A DNA stretch of 64,000 bases from Massilia yuzhufengensis (GTDB lineage: Bacteria > Pseudomonadota > Gammaproteobacteria > Burkholderiales > Burkholderiaceae_D): positions 1-64,000 of the forward strand of contig NZ_FOLD01000004.1 in the NCBI RefSeq assembly GCF_900112225.1, read 5' to 3'. The notes under the pieces are model-generated. The model had not been told where the DNA came from. It worked only from the letters and a program-made list of their open reading frames with translations, and made no database searches. Each line of letters begins with the position of its first letter. Within the stretch, counting starts at the first letter, position 1. The position numbers were made by a program, and so were the translations under genes. Positions 63,798 through 64,000 of this stretch are shown here, in pieces.

Positions 63798-64000
63798 TCA
63801 GGGCGTACCGCACATGCAGTGGGTCACGGCGGCAAAAGGACGGCGGCCGTCGGCCACGTCCTTCAGCCAGGCCATGTCTTCGGCCACCTGGGCCATCGGA
63901 CCGGCCGGCAGGGCCGCTTCCATCAGGCCCAGTTTCACCTGGATGTTGATGGCCTGGGCGGTCGATGCACCCATCATGTTCAGGAAGCGCTCGACGCGGC
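63798..64000 (-). CDS. Unidentified protein, C-terminal part (cut by window edge)
   Basis: 67 codons of a minus-strand frame that continues beyond the window. It reads RVERFLNMMGASTAQAINIQ, then VKLGLMEAALPAGPMAQVAE, and ends RRPFAAVTHCMCGTP with the stop TGA. Composition and third-position GC look like a real gene, and an intrinsic terminator stands 36 bases after the stop. I do not recognise the family; the terminal THCMCGTP with two Cys is a distinctive tag. Confidence 0.6.
   Translation of the reverse strand, partial: RVERFLNMMGASTAQAINIQVKLGLMEAALPAGPMAQVAEDMAWLKDVADGRRPFAAVTHCMCGTP

Overview
The window looks like a chromosomal segment of a high-GC betaproteobacterium, most likely Oxalobacteraceae (Massilia-like). 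This is inferred from gene content (dapC-dapD-pilU-arsC-like-dapE-prmB order, OmpR/EnvZ, MdtABC with a NodT/OprM-type lipoprotein, a PEP-CTERM protein) and from protein flavour; no ribosomal RNA or tRNA gene was seen to confirm it. Coding density is high, with many 4-bp ATGA/GTGA overlaps that mark co-translated gene pairs.

Layout. 1-0.5 kb: tail of an IS4-type transposase and a REP-like repeat. 0.5-6.3 kb: a minus-strand operon (an AGPS-like FAD oxidase, a GlpD-like glycerol-3-phosphate dehydrogenase, an FGGY kinase) read divergently from an AraC-type regulator. 6.4-7.8 kb: an AT-richer island with an orphan type VI Hcp, a zinc LAS-type peptidase and a small secreted protein that together look like a T6SS cargo effector/immunity cassette. 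8.1-16.1 kb: lysine/diaminopimelate genes dapC, dapD and dapE interspersed with pilU, an ArsC-like reductase, prmB and an ABC-F ATPase. 16-21.7 kb: a CheW-like protein, a possible chemoreceptor remnant, a Nudix hydrolase, a DUF817 membrane protein, a secreted NTF2-like protein and a FapA-type DUF342 protein. 21.9-26.1 kb: ompR-envZ, a 168-bp element with 32-bp perfect inverted repeats, a threonine-dehydratase-like enzyme with a downstream RidA, and a DUF4124 protein. 26.3-30.1 kb: a 7TM GGDEF/EAL protein behind a FeeM-like acyltransferase. 30.3-37.8 kb: PhzF, VOC, SdpR-SdpI, LysR with a divergent MFS exporter and DkgB, GST, and a VirK/YbjX-like DUF535 protein. 37.9-40.2 kb: a TPP riboswitch directly in front of a TonB-dependent receptor. 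40.2-42.8 kb: a tandem REP-like region, an HDOD protein, and a pnuC/NadR-kinase pair. 42.9-50.2 kb: an ABC exporter operon (adaptor, ATPase, two permeases) followed by an NtrC-family regulator and a histidine kinase, with a consensus sigma-54 promoter at its head. 50.3-54.3 kb: an S46 dipeptidyl-peptidase, an LprI-like secreted protein and a PEP-CTERM protein with its own sigma-54-type promoter. 54.4-63.6 kb: the mdtABC-outer membrane factor efflux operon. 63.8-64 kb: an unidentified partial gene.

How the parts work together. Several local circuits can be read from DNA alone: the sigma-54 promoter of the ABC exporter together with the NtrC-type activator encoded in the same gene string; the thiamine-sensing riboswitch that predicts the substrate of the TonB receptor; an autorepressor/immunity-type SdpR-SdpI pair; a divergent LysR-MFS-DkgB set; and an NR-salvage pair, pnuC with a ribosylnicotinamide-kinase-like gene. 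The most promising less-described units are the Hcp/LAS-peptidase/secreted-protein cassette, the AGPS-like flavoprotein operon, the sigma-54-driven exporter, the direct-repeat-controlled FeeM-like acyltransferase, and a modular family of palindromic intergenic repeats.
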